The notes under the pieces are model-generated. The model saw only the letters and a list, made by a program, of their open reading frames with translations, ran no database searches and was not told the DNA's origin. The translations under genes and the position numbers were made by a program. Shown piece by piece: positions 18,095 through 25,888 of a stretch of 64,000 nt of DNA. The first letter of the stretch is position 1. Each line of letters starts with the position of its first letter. Origin of the DNA: Deltaproteobacteria bacterium (GTDB lineage Bacteria > Bdellovibrionota > JAJCYS01); assembly GCA_029262815.1 (NCBI GenBank), contig JAJCYS010000018.1:1-64000 (forward strand). Direction: 5' to 3'.

Positions 18095-19021
18095 TTAGAT
18101 TTCGAACGAAACGCCAATCAACAACGCTAAGCGACTGAGTGCGCTCTTTGAAAGAGTGGTGTCACTTGAATCAAATTTGTACTGATCACCTGTCCAATTT
18201 TTTAAATAAATGACTGTGAAATTGAGATAAATTTGCTTCACGCCCGTGAGGCTTTTTTGAATATCAATTGTGGCTGGCTCTAACCACCCTAAACCGATTC
18301 TTAAATTACCCTCAACGAAAAATGACAGATTGCCGACGATGACCGAGTTTGCTTTCTCACCTTTTTTTTCATTAAAAATGTTGTATTGAATACCACCACG
18401 AACTCCCAGTGCAAAGAGCCTATTTGGTAAATGTAGCGTAGCACTGCCTCCTAACTGGATAGGAATCAGATTGATCGTTAAATCATTGCCCGTGTCTACG
18501 TTATTTGAGTTGTTGTTGCTATTTACTACTGAGGGGATGCGTCGCCCCCCATCTACACTTAAACCCGCACGGCCCAAAAGGCTAAAGTTGAACCAATCGA
18601 AGTGCAAAATCGAGTAATGTAGGCCTAGCATAAAGATAGAAGGGCCACCGGTAGGGTTGGTTTTTCCAGGTTTAAATTGATCTTTATATTTAAAGTCATT
18701 GCCATTTTCATCTTTGACAATAGGCACTGGCATATAGCCAAACATAATATCGATGACACCCAGCTCTGGTTGGATGTATCCCAATTCGCCTTCATAAAAA
18801 GGATGATCTGAGTCGTAGTCACTCTTTTTGGGCTCATCTCGATAAAAAGGATGCTCAGTATCGTAACTACCTTTTTGAGCTTCCTTTTGGTAAAAAGGAT
18901 GATCCGAATCGTATTCGTTCTTTTGGGATTCGCCTTGGTAAAAAGGGTGGTCAGCGTCGTAGTTGCCAAGCGCAGTTGTCGAAATAAAGAGTAGGGTAGA
19001 TAAAATCAAAAAACGGTTCAT
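18095..19021 (-). CDS. Exported protein with four N-terminal DHPFY repeats and a probable beta-barrel
   Basis: 308 aa. The signal peptide (1-19) is followed by four exact-period 16-residue repeats starting at 21, 37, 53 and 69, consensus YDsDHPFYxxExxKxx. From about 85 onward the protein has alternating hydrophobic strands, Gly and aromatic residues (MFGYMPVPI, LRIGLGWLEPATIDI). It ends in LLIGVSFEI, as in outer-membrane barrels. The family is not recognised. It lies 8 nt downstream of the next acidic exported protein gene and just upstream of truA. Confidence 0.75.
   Translation of the reverse strand: MNRFLILSTLLFISTTALGNYDADHPFYQGESQKNEYDSDHPFYQKEAQKGSYDTEHPFYRDEPKKSDYDSDHPFYEGELGYIQPELGVIDIMFGYMPVPIVKDENGNDFKYKDQFKPGKTNPTGGPSIFMLGLHYSILHFDWFNFSLLGRAGLSVDGGRRIPSVVNSNNNSNNVDTGNDLTINLIPIQLGGSATLHLPNRLFALGVRGGIQYNIFNEKKGEKANSVIVGNLSFFVEGNLRIGLGWLEPATIDIQKSLTGVKQIYLNFTVIYLKNWTGDQYKFDSSDTTLSKSALSRLALLIGVSFEI
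18782..18961 (-). repeat. 48-bp in-frame tandem repeat (four copies)
   Basis: Four diverged 48-bp units within the gene at 18095-19021, encoding the 16-residue YDxDHPFY repeats. Each contains an AAAAAGG/ATGxTC core when read on the plus strand. Divergence at the DNA level with strict conservation of Y, D, HPFY and E at the protein level indicates selection on the peptide rather than recent slippage. Confidence 0.85.
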
Positions 19022-19029
19022 CTATAAAC

Positions 19030-20334
19030 CTATCCTATCAGAGGTTTAAGTAGAATCGTGAATAGGAAAAACGCAAGACGATGTCTAATTCGGCGAAAGC
19101 GTAGCAGCAATATAAAAAAGCCGTTTATTAAGAACCCCCAGAAAAACCAAGGAGAAGCATCCGTAATACTGGCTGAAACACAGCTTCGGGTTTTGCTAAA
19201 GATACCAAGTAGTTCGATGGCTGTGATGACTTGGTGATGAGCTGCGTTGGGAGCTCTGATATTCCCCGCACGATCGGCCACAAATACGGTTACATGATAC
19301 TGAGAGTTGTTAACAAACTGCTGTTTAGCAGCTGAACAAGGGCTTGTGCCGATTTTGTTGCTTTTACCATCAAAAACGTAATCTTTTTCTGTTTGATCTA
19401 CAATTTCAACTGCATGAAAACACACTGTATTACCATTAAATTTAGCGGCTCGTGTTAAATCACTAACGAGTAAAGTGTCATTGTCTTGGTCAAATGTTCT
19501 TTCCGAATCATCCGCATTTTTGAGTGTCTTGGCAGCGATGTCGGTTGTAAGAATAAAAGCGAGAATCAAATAAGCAATATCTCCCGTTTGGTCATCATTA
19601 GGTTCGATTGGATTCTCAAGTGTAACTTTAACTGCGGCATCATCCGCCACAATTTTACTTGCTAGTAGGACTGGGTCTTTGTCAGGTGGAATGGAATCAA
19701 TGGTAACAGCAACAGATGCACCGTCAATGTCGTCTTCATCATCTTCGCCTACTTTAGCTGCAAAGTTAAAATTAATTGTAAATTCCGCTTCGGTAGGATC
19801 TATGGCAAGGTTATTTGGTGCCGCAGCAGCCGCAGTATTATCGGGGTCCACACTATTAATAAATTTGTCTTTTATCTCTTGTTCTGTAAAGAAATTCTGC
19901 AATAACAGTTGATCAAATGTAAAGGCAACAATAAACTCTTCACCATTTACTAGTTCGGTATCATCCAATTTTATGCTAGTTTTGTTTGTGTTGTTTTCTT
20001 TGTCAATTTTAAAATCAAATCGAGGAAATTGCTTGTTGGAACCCAGCTCTGCAAAAACTTGAAAAATATCTTTTTCGTTGTCATCAGGTAGTTCTGTTAC
20101 AGTAATCTCAAATCCGATTATCGTATCATCTTGATTCGAAAGCTCGAAATCGATAAAATCTATTTTGCTGGTTCGTTCTCTCACTAGCCCAAAAACCCCA
20201 GGTAAAGCGAGGTTTTTATTCAGTGAAAATTCTAATTCATCTTGATCGTTTGCAATAGGATCCGTAACTTCTACTTTTCCCCACGCAGGGCAGGTCAAAA
20301 AAAGGCTTAATATCAATAAGGTTAACCGCTTCAT
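19030..20334 (-). CDS. Acidic exported protein with C-terminal membrane anchor/sorting-like tail
   Basis: 434 aa. Signal peptide MKRLTLLILSLFLTCPAWG, then a very acidic Asp/Glu-rich body that looks like tandem beta-sandwich or cadherin-like modules (TITVDS-like segments, VFVADRAGNIRAP). The tail has CVSASITDASPW, a hydrophobic helix (FFWGFLINGFFILLLRF) and an Arg/His cluster. This layout (Cys, helix, Arg-rich end) resembles bacterial CTERM sorting signals such as MYXO-CTERM, but about 15 further hydrophobic residues follow. Function unknown. Likely cotranscribed with the DHPFY-repeat protein. Confidence 0.7.
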   Translation of the reverse strand: MKRLTLLILSLFLTCPAWGKVEVTDPIANDQDELEFSLNKNLALPGVFGLVRERTSKIDFIDFELSNQDDTIIGFEITVTELPDDNEKDIFQVFAELGSNKQFPRFDFKIDKENNTNKTSIKLDDTELVNGEEFIVAFTFDQLLLQNFFTEQEIKDKFINSVDPDNTAAAAAPNNLAIDPTEAEFTINFNFAAKVGEDDEDDIDGASVAVTIDSIPPDKDPVLLASKIVADDAAVKVTLENPIEPNDDQTGDIAYLILAFILTTDIAAKTLKNADDSERTFDQDNDTLLVSDLTRAAKFNGNTVCFHAVEIVDQTEKDYVFDGKSNKIGTSPCSAAKQQFVNNSQYHVTVFVADRAGNIRAPNAAHHQVITAIELLGIFSKTRSCVSASITDASPWFFWGFLINGFFILLLRFRRIRHRLAFFLFTILLKPLIG

Positions 20335-20399
20335 AAATCAATTCTTGTTTAAAATGACTACTAAACAAATTATAGCTTATCTTATCTCAGGATGGCAAC

Positions 20400-21137
20400 T
20401 CAAGAAGTGGCTTTAATTTTCTTCAGAGAATGTATTAAAAAAATCAATAGATTAGCAAAAATGTAGAAAAAAATTGTAAGAAACAGGTTGGTTTCAATAT
20501 TTAGGAGAACAAATATACCTACAATCACTAAGATCACGAGTTGATTGAACCTTTGCTGTTTAAGCACAATTTGATTCTTCAAGCTCCGGAAGGGAATATT
20601 CGAGACCATCAAGTATCCAATGAATAAGATCGTAAACGTGAGAAGCGGTTTGGGGAGTGCGGTAATTTTTAGGTCCTGACAGAATAGAATCAGGCCTGCA
20701 AAAAAATTCGCGGCTGCTGGAATCGGTAGCCCTTTAAAGTAATTCTTTTCGATGATCCCTGATTTGCTATGTGCACCGAATCGAGCCAGCCGTAAGGCAC
20801 CGCATGCAATATATACGAAGATTAACGTCCAGCCCATACGGCCAAAATCTGAGAACGCCCAATGATAGAGCAATACGCCTGGCATCACCCCAAAGCTGAC
20901 CAAATCACACAATGAGTCATACTCAGTACCAAAGGGTGTCTCAGTCCCTACCAATCGGGCTATTCGGCCGTCAAATATATCGAAAATGGTGGCTGCTATG
21001 ACACAAAAACATGCATGCTGAATACGACCCTCAAGCACCATGTAGATTCCTAAGGCGCCAAAAAATAAATTTCCGGTCGTGAATAAATTTGGCAATAAAA
21101 AAAAGATAGGATCAGTCTTAGGTGATTTTATCGGCAC
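20400..21137 (-). CDS. pssA: CDP-diacylglycerol--serine O-phosphatidyltransferase
   Basis: 245 aa from GTG 21137; TTG 21140, directly after the psd stop, is the other option. AGGGAG at the psd 3' end serves as Shine-Dalgarno. The CDP-alcohol phosphotransferase signature is complete: DG..AR at 57-62 (old numbering from TTG), then G71, D75 and D79. About seven membrane helices. It makes phosphatidylserine, which the upstream gene product decarboxylates. The pssA-psd pairing is typical of the type II PssA and short Psd system. Confidence 0.93.
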   Translation of the reverse strand: MPIKSPKTDPIFFLLPNLFTTGNLFFGALGIYMVLEGRIQHACFCVIAATIFDIFDGRIARLVGTETPFGTEYDSLCDLVSFGVMPGVLLYHWAFSDFGRMGWTLIFVYIACGALRLARFGAHSKSGIIEKNYFKGLPIPAAANFFAGLILFCQDLKITALPKPLLTFTILFIGYLMVSNIPFRSLKNQIVLKQQRFNQLVILVIVGIFVLLNIETNLFLTIFFYIFANLLIFLIHSLKKIKATS

Positions 21138-21140
21138 CAA

Positions 21141-21797
21141 TCACTCCCTAAAGTGGGCGAGGAGCGTTTCTCCACCGACCACACGATCTCCAGGTTTCAC
21201 ATGAACATCCACATTGCCTTCAATGATTATATTCACCCGTGAGCCAAACTCAATCAACCCAAACCGATCTCCTGTTTGGATAAAGTGATCTTTTTTGAGA
21301 TAACACACGATACGTCGCGCAATGAATCCTGCAATTTGGGTGACAGTGACCCGTCGGCCTTTGTCATCTTCAAGCACAATTTCGTTCTGCTCATTCTCTT
21401 CACTTTCTTTGGGACGAAAGGCCATGGAAAACCCACCCGGACGATAGGTGACCTGTTTTACAGTGCCTGAGATGGGTGCCCGATTAATATGTACGTCAAA
21501 GACAGAGAGAAAAATAGCAATCTTCTGGCGTTGAATACCATCTTCCTTACGAGGCAAGGTTTCGGCCATCATCACTTTGCCATCAGCAGGGCTGACAACA
21601 CCGTTTAAATCTAAAGGGACCAGTCGCTCAGGATTCCGAAAAAAGAAGGAGGTACCAGCAAACATACCCACGCATACCAATTGAATCCACAAGTGGTCAA
21701 AAAAGATCCAAGCTAGAACAAGAAGAACCAGAGAAGCGAAAATATATTTTAGACCTTCTCTGGCAATGGGGGCATAGTTATTCCATGCGGGTCCCAT
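21141..21797 (-). CDS. psd: Phosphatidylserine decarboxylase proenzyme (short type)
   Basis: 218 aa. The self-cleavage site is FGS (Gly185-Ser186), giving the pyruvoyl alpha chain of about 33 residues; the long enterobacterial Psd uses LGST. Conserved D72 (SPADGK) and H103 (FDVHINR) complete the catalytic set. Two N-terminal hydrophobic segments anchor it. It converts phosphatidylserine to phosphatidylethanolamine. The stop abuts the pssA start, so the two genes are coupled. Confidence 0.93.
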   Translation of the reverse strand: MGPAWNNYAPIAREGLKYIFASLVLLVLAWIFFDHLWIQLVCVGMFAGTSFFFRNPERLVPLDLNGVVSPADGKVMMAETLPRKEDGIQRQKIAIFLSVFDVHINRAPISGTVKQVTYRPGGFSMAFRPKESEENEQNEIVLEDDKGRRVTVTQIAGFIARRIVCYLKKDHFIQTGDRFGLIEFGSRVNIIIEGNVDVHVKPGDRVVGGETLLAHFRE

Positions 21798-21805
21798 AAA
21801 GCGTC

Positions 21806-22027
21806 CTACTCTAATGTAGTGTCACTAGAGGAATTTTCAGCTGATTCAGGTTCGTTCTGCTCTTTGCCGTTATTTTCAATCATTTCGGGCGTAACGGTTA
21901 CGTATTGGTCTTCAGCTGTATCTTCTAGTTTGTCTAAATACGAACGGACATCTTTCTCTGTGACATTCAAGACATCCTTAAATTTTTTACGAATTCGTGT
22001 GTCATAAGGATTAGGGATTAACTTCAT
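21806..22027 (-). CDS. Small acidic protein, unknown
   Basis: 73 aa: MKLIPNPYDTRIRKKFKDVL, then a predicted helix with many charged residues, ending in a low-complexity acidic tail (PESAENSSSDTTLE). It lies 8 nt upstream of psd on the same strand and diverges from folD. The spacing suggests cotranscription with psd-pssA. No family is recognised; it may be a small cytosolic adaptor. Confidence 0.55.
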   Translation of the reverse strand: MKLIPNPYDTRIRKKFKDVLNVTEKDVRSYLDKLEDTAEDQYVTVTPEMIENNGKEQNEPESAENSSSDTTLE

Positions 22028-22115
22028 AGCGTTTTGCTCCTACAATATCTCGTACACCTTGTGGATTTATGCCACTAAGTATATGAAATATCAACCCATT
22101 TGTGAAGGAAAACCC

Positions 22116-22961
22116 GTGAAGAGCTTAGAAGGTCGAACGTTAGCTAGTAAAATTTTCCAAAAGGTTTCAGATACTTGCAAGAAAAATGCGGTAAAACCGG
22201 GCCTTGCAGTAATTCAAGTTGGGGAGGATTCAGCGTCCACAGTTTACGTTTCAAAGAAAATTGAAGCCTGTAAAAACCTGGGATTTCACTCAGAGGGCAT
22301 CAAATTACCCTCCGATGTTGCGAAAGACGCGCTAAAGGCAACCATTGAAGGACTCAATAACCGATCAGACATCCACGGTATTATTGTGCAGATTCCGCTA
22401 CCCAAGCCTTTACGTAAACGAGAAGTGCTCCAATGGATCGATCCGAGCAAAGATGTGGATGGGCTACATCCTGAGAATATGGGACGGCTGGTGACACGGC
22501 TTCCATTGCTAGCACCTCCGTGTACTCCTTATGGCGTGATGGCCCTTCTTAAACAGTACGATATTCCTCTTCAGGGCAAACAGGTGATGGTCTTAGGTCG
22601 AAGCTATATTGTGGGGATGCCTATGGTCCATATGTTGATTCAAGCCAATGCCACGGTGCTCTGGACTCATCGTTTCAGTGTGGATCACCAAAAGTTGGCA
22701 CCTAAAATGGATGTTATTGTTACAGCAACAGGCAAACCAGGATTGATCGATGCGACTTGGGTGGGTCCTCAGACAGTATTGGTTGACATTGGTATCACCA
22801 AAATAGATGGCAAACTCTATGGAGATGTCGACGCCAAATCGGTGGACGGTATTATAGCAGCGCGTACGCCTGTACCTGGCGGTGTTGGACCGTTGACTAT
22901 AGCGATTCTGATGCGCAATGTTGCAAGCCTAACTCTTAAGCAACCCATTGATATTTTCTAA
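22116..22961 (+). CDS. folD: Bifunctional methylenetetrahydrofolate dehydrogenase/cyclohydrolase FolD
   Basis: 281 aa from GTG 22116, supported by GAAGGA 6-10 nt upstream and by the family-like start KSLEGRTLASKI. ATG 22083 is possible and adds 11 residues. Motifs: YVSKKIEACKNLGF (catalytic Tyr/Lys), VQIPLP, KDVDGLHPENMGRL, PPCTPYGVM, and PVPGGVGPLTIAIL. The usual GRSNIVGxPM reads GRSYIVGMPM, with Asn replaced by Tyr. It interconverts one-carbon tetrahydrofolate forms, supplying partners for the glycine cleavage operon nearby. Confidence 0.93.
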   Translation: MKSLEGRTLASKIFQKVSDTCKKNAVKPGLAVIQVGEDSASTVYVSKKIEACKNLGFHSEGIKLPSDVAKDALKATIEGLNNRSDIHGIIVQIPLPKPLRKREVLQWIDPSKDVDGLHPENMGRLVTRLPLLAPPCTPYGVMALLKQYDIPLQGKQVMVLGRSYIVGMPMVHMLIQANATVLWTHRFSVDHQKLAPKMDVIVTATGKPGLIDATWVGPQTVLVDIGITKIDGKLYGDVDAKSVDGIIAARTPVPGGVGPLTIAILMRNVASLTLKQPIDIF

Positions 22962-22982
22962 CGTTTGGTGTACCTTCGTGAA

Positions 22983-23031
22983 GTCGCAGGGTGCCTCGCG
23001 GCTGCGAAAGGTGCCCTGTGACTATTTTTTT
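22983..23031 (+). terminator. Bidirectional terminator after folD
   Basis: GTCGCAGGGTGCCT (22983-22996) pairs with AGGTGCCCTGTGAC (23009-23022) over 14 positions with three G-U pairs, and CGC/GCG extends it inside. TATTTTTTTAT follows. It lies between convergent genes, folD ending at 22961 and the exported-protein gene ending at 23034. Confidence 0.85.
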
Positions 23032-23033
23032 AT

Positions 23034-24299
23034 TCAATTACAGCTTGTTTGGGCTTCGGCTATTTTATTTCGAAGGATGGGCGTTATTTTCATATGAGAG
23101 TCCAGCAATTGGAGTAAATTCAGTATTGTCTGGCCTTCTTTGACGTTGTAGCGAAAAGGTTGAACCCGGGTTTTCTTTTTTCTCTTCCCTTTTTTTCTGA
23201 CTTTCTTTGGTTTTGTTTTGAAGTCCAACATTAAACGACTGGATTTAAAGTCCATCGTGTAGCCCTGAAACGTTTGTTTGAATAAGGCAAGTGCATCCGT
23301 AAGGTGTTTCGTATTTAACTCATCTACTTCGTTAGAAAAGTCCCGCCAAAATGGCGTGATGGATTTTTGGTGTGGGGTAGCCCAAGAGCCTTCTTTTCCT
23401 TGGTCCAGAATATGACTGCCAAACAAAAGTAGGGGGGAGGCTTCCAAGCTTAAGAGATCATGCATGTTGTTTCGAATATGTTTTTGGATATAGCTGGGAA
23501 CAAACGGATATATCAGAATTTGAACTTCTAATGCCTCGGTGTATGTTTTTTTTAAATAATCAAATAAGGCATCTCGCGATTTCATACGCATGGGTGCATC
23601 GGTTAGCTCTTTTTCAGTTATGAGTAACTCGCTCGAATAAGCAGAAGCGGCAAAGGGATTATAGAACCCCTGGAGCTTGTGTGACACTACTTCATATAAT
23701 GGTGACAAAGAGCGGGCATACATGAGCTCAGCAAAGAAATGCTTGTCAAGATTCAGAACCTCATTCTGAACACTAAGAAAAGTTTGTGAGGTTCTGTTTG
23801 CATTGTCAAAAAACCCTGCTTTCTCAAAGCTCAAAAAATGGTGCATTAACGTCTTTATGTCTGAATGAGCGAATCCATGTCTTGGCGCAAAGAATAATTC
23901 TGTGGGGTTGAAGTTAAAGTATAAGTTGCGAGGGTTTTGTTCTGCTGAGAGAGACCCTCCTTTGACTACTTTGCGAACCAATGAACTGATATCTCGAATA
24001 CTGGCTGACTGTTCTTCAACGGATTTGAATGGTGAAAGATCAGGCAGCAATCCCCCATCCTGAACGTGTTTGAATGTGTCAAAGAGTATGGGCAACAAAA
24101 CACGCATATCTACAGAGGGATTCGATATTACAGCCTCAGCCGGGAGTGAAGACCGAACGGCATAAAGGACGTTATGTTTATGAAGTTGATGCAACCACAA
24201 GCTGAATAACTCAAAGGTGTCTTCACCCTGGGCATGGGGATTTGAATAAAAAGCACTAAAAACGAGGGTGACCCAACACAAGTAGAATTTTTTTACCAC
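23034..24299 (-). CDS. Exported protein, unknown function
   Basis: 421 aa from GTG 24299, which has GGAGGT five bases upstream and opens a signal peptide (VVKKFYLCWVTLVFSAFYSNPHAQG). The longer frame to 24416 would overlap gcvT and is unlikely. The mature protein is helix-rich, with a basic KKVRKKGKRKKKTR stretch near residue 365 and two C-terminal hydrophobic helices. No domain recognised. Divergent from gcvT; the 81-bp gap leaves no room for an obvious glycine riboswitch. Confidence 0.65.
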   Translation of the reverse strand: MVKKFYLCWVTLVFSAFYSNPHAQGEDTFELFSLWLHQLHKHNVLYAVRSSLPAEAVISNPSVDMRVLLPILFDTFKHVQDGGLLPDLSPFKSVEEQSASIRDISSLVRKVVKGGSLSAEQNPRNLYFNFNPTELFFAPRHGFAHSDIKTLMHHFLSFEKAGFFDNANRTSQTFLSVQNEVLNLDKHFFAELMYARSLSPLYEVVSHKLQGFYNPFAASAYSSELLITEKELTDAPMRMKSRDALFDYLKKTYTEALEVQILIYPFVPSYIQKHIRNNMHDLLSLEASPLLLFGSHILDQGKEGSWATPHQKSITPFWRDFSNEVDELNTKHLTDALALFKQTFQGYTMDFKSSRLMLDFKTKPKKVRKKGKRKKKTRVQPFRYNVKEGQTILNLLQLLDSHMKITPILRNKIAEAQTSCN

Positions 24300-24380
24300 A
24301 GACGACCTCCACTGGCGTATTGGGGTGACTGCCGATATCTTTGTGGACGATCCTCTGTAAGAAATGCTATAAAAAGTGCG

Positions 24381-25484
24381 ATGGAAACGAAGCGTACCCC
24401 TTTGACCGATTGGCATAAAGCAGCAGGCGCAAAATTGGTGCCTTTTGCGGGGTGGGTCATGCCTCTATCATACACCTCTCAAGTGGCTGAACATGTACGT
24501 ACTCGAACGAGCGCAAGCTTGTTTGATGTATCTCATATGGGACAAATTTGCATTCAAGGTCCCCAAGCCGATGTTTTTTGTGATTGGCTGCTCCCAAACA
24601 CGGTCTCGGGTCTTGAGATAGGATCCCAGGCTAGCTACCATCCCTTGTGTCGCGAAGATGGCACCATCGTGGATGATTTGCTTATTTACCCCATTTCGAC
24701 AGATCACTATCTTCTCTGCGTGAATGCTGTAAATGTCGACAAAGATATGCAACATATCTTAGACCAAGCGAAAATTTTTAGGTTTGAGGGATCAATCGAG
24801 AATAAATCAGATCAATTTGCTCAAATTGCGTTACAAGGTCCGAAGAGTCAGGCAATCCTTGCACAAGCTTACCCTGAATGGGCTGAACTCCGTCGATTTC
24901 GATTTTCATGTGCGGATTCAGGATGGCTTGTTTCACGCACAGGATATACGGGTGAAGATGGATATGAATTTTATATTCCGAATCAAGATGCAGTCTCCGT
25001 ATGGGAAACCTTGCTTGAAACTGCTGAATCTCTAGGGGTTGAATGTGCACCTGCGGGATTGGGCGCCCGAGATACCTTGCGTCTCGAAGCTGGGTATCCA
25101 CTGTATGGCCATGAATTAGATGACGAGCATACAGCCATTCAAAGTGGACTGGGGTTGTTCTGTAAAACAGAACACAAAACATTTCTAGGATCGGATGTCT
25201 TGGCAGCTCAAAAGCAAACATCACCTCAAACCCGGTTGGTTGCATTTAAATCTGAATCAAAACGGGCACCAAGACAGGGGCAGATGCTTACTGATGAGCA
25301 TGGTCATGAGGTCGGTCAAGTGGTTAGTGGGGCTTTTGGTCCTACTGTCGGGGTCGGTATTGGTACCGGTTTTCTGTCCATTCAACGTGAACAGGTTTGG
25401 GCCGTATCTCCACAAGGGAGATTATCCTTAACAGTATGTGAGTTGCCGTTTTATACTGCATTCAAAAGGAAGAAAAAGGAGTAG
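24381..25484 (+). CDS. gcvT: Glycine cleavage system aminomethyltransferase (T-protein)
   Basis: 367 aa. GcvT fold with LFDVSHMGQI, DDLLIYP, RTGYTGEDGYEF, AGLGARDTLRLEAGYPLYGHEL and the C-terminal barrel (VVSGAFGPTVGVGIG). It releases ammonia from the aminomethyl-lipoyl H-protein and forms methylene-tetrahydrofolate. First gene of gcvT-gcvH-gcvPA-gcvPB; gcvH starts 2 nt after its stop. Start ATG 24381 lacks a strong Shine-Dalgarno. Confidence 0.95.
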   Translation: METKRTPLTDWHKAAGAKLVPFAGWVMPLSYTSQVAEHVRTRTSASLFDVSHMGQICIQGPQADVFCDWLLPNTVSGLEIGSQASYHPLCREDGTIVDDLLIYPISTDHYLLCVNAVNVDKDMQHILDQAKIFRFEGSIENKSDQFAQIALQGPKSQAILAQAYPEWAELRRFRFSCADSGWLVSRTGYTGEDGYEFYIPNQDAVSVWETLLETAESLGVECAPAGLGARDTLRLEAGYPLYGHELDDEHTAIQSGLGLFCKTEHKTFLGSDVLAAQKQTSPQTRLVAFKSESKRAPRQGQMLTDEHGHEVGQVVSGAFGPTVGVGIGTGFLSIQREQVWAVSPQGRLSLTVCELPFYTAFKRKKKE

Positions 25485-25486
25485 TC

Positions 25487-25882
25487 ATGGGTAAGCACGT
25501 GCATGAATCTTGTTTGTACACCAAAAGTCACGAGTGGTTATTGCAACACGAATCGGATACCTATGTCATGGGCATTTCAGATCACGCTCAAGATAGTTTG
25601 GGCGACATTACTTATTTGGGGTTACCTGAAGTGGGCAAAGCTTTCAAGGCCGGACAAGTTATCGGATTTGTAGAATCGGTTAAAGCGGTCAGTGATATAT
25701 ACGCGCCTGTAGATTTAGAAGTATTGGAAGTCAATAGCACCTTAGAACAAGCACCTGAAACGTGCAACCATGACCCTTTTGGAAAAGGATGGATTGCAAA
25801 AATAAAAGTCACACAATCTGAACAACTGTCTGAATTATTTGATGCCAAAGGCTACGAGGCCTATCTTTCAGAAGAGCAATAA
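25487..25882 (+). CDS. gcvH: Glycine cleavage system H protein
   Basis: 131 aa lipoyl carrier. The lipoylation Lys is K66 in VESVKAVSD, with the typical KSHEWL start region and SDHAQDSLGDITYLGLPEVG. It shuttles the aminomethyl group between P, T and L proteins. Shine-Dalgarno AAGGAG lies within the end of gcvT. The L protein (Lpd) and lipoate ligases are not in the window. Confidence 0.95.
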   Translation: MGKHVHESCLYTKSHEWLLQHESDTYVMGISDHAQDSLGDITYLGLPEVGKAFKAGQVIGFVESVKAVSDIYAPVDLEVLEVNSTLEQAPETCNHDPFGKGWIAKIKVTQSEQLSELFDAKGYEAYLSEEQ

Positions 25883-25888
25883 ATCACA

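Noticed and set aside
18625..18969. 114-codon frame overlapping the DHPFY repeat gene
   Set aside because: It is a shifted reading of the same repeats on the same strand, Thr-rich with no domain, and nested fully inside a better gene.
24300..24380. Glycine riboswitch ahead of gcvT
   Set aside because: Only 81 bp separate the divergent starts, and the conserved glycine-aptamer sequence pattern was not seen.
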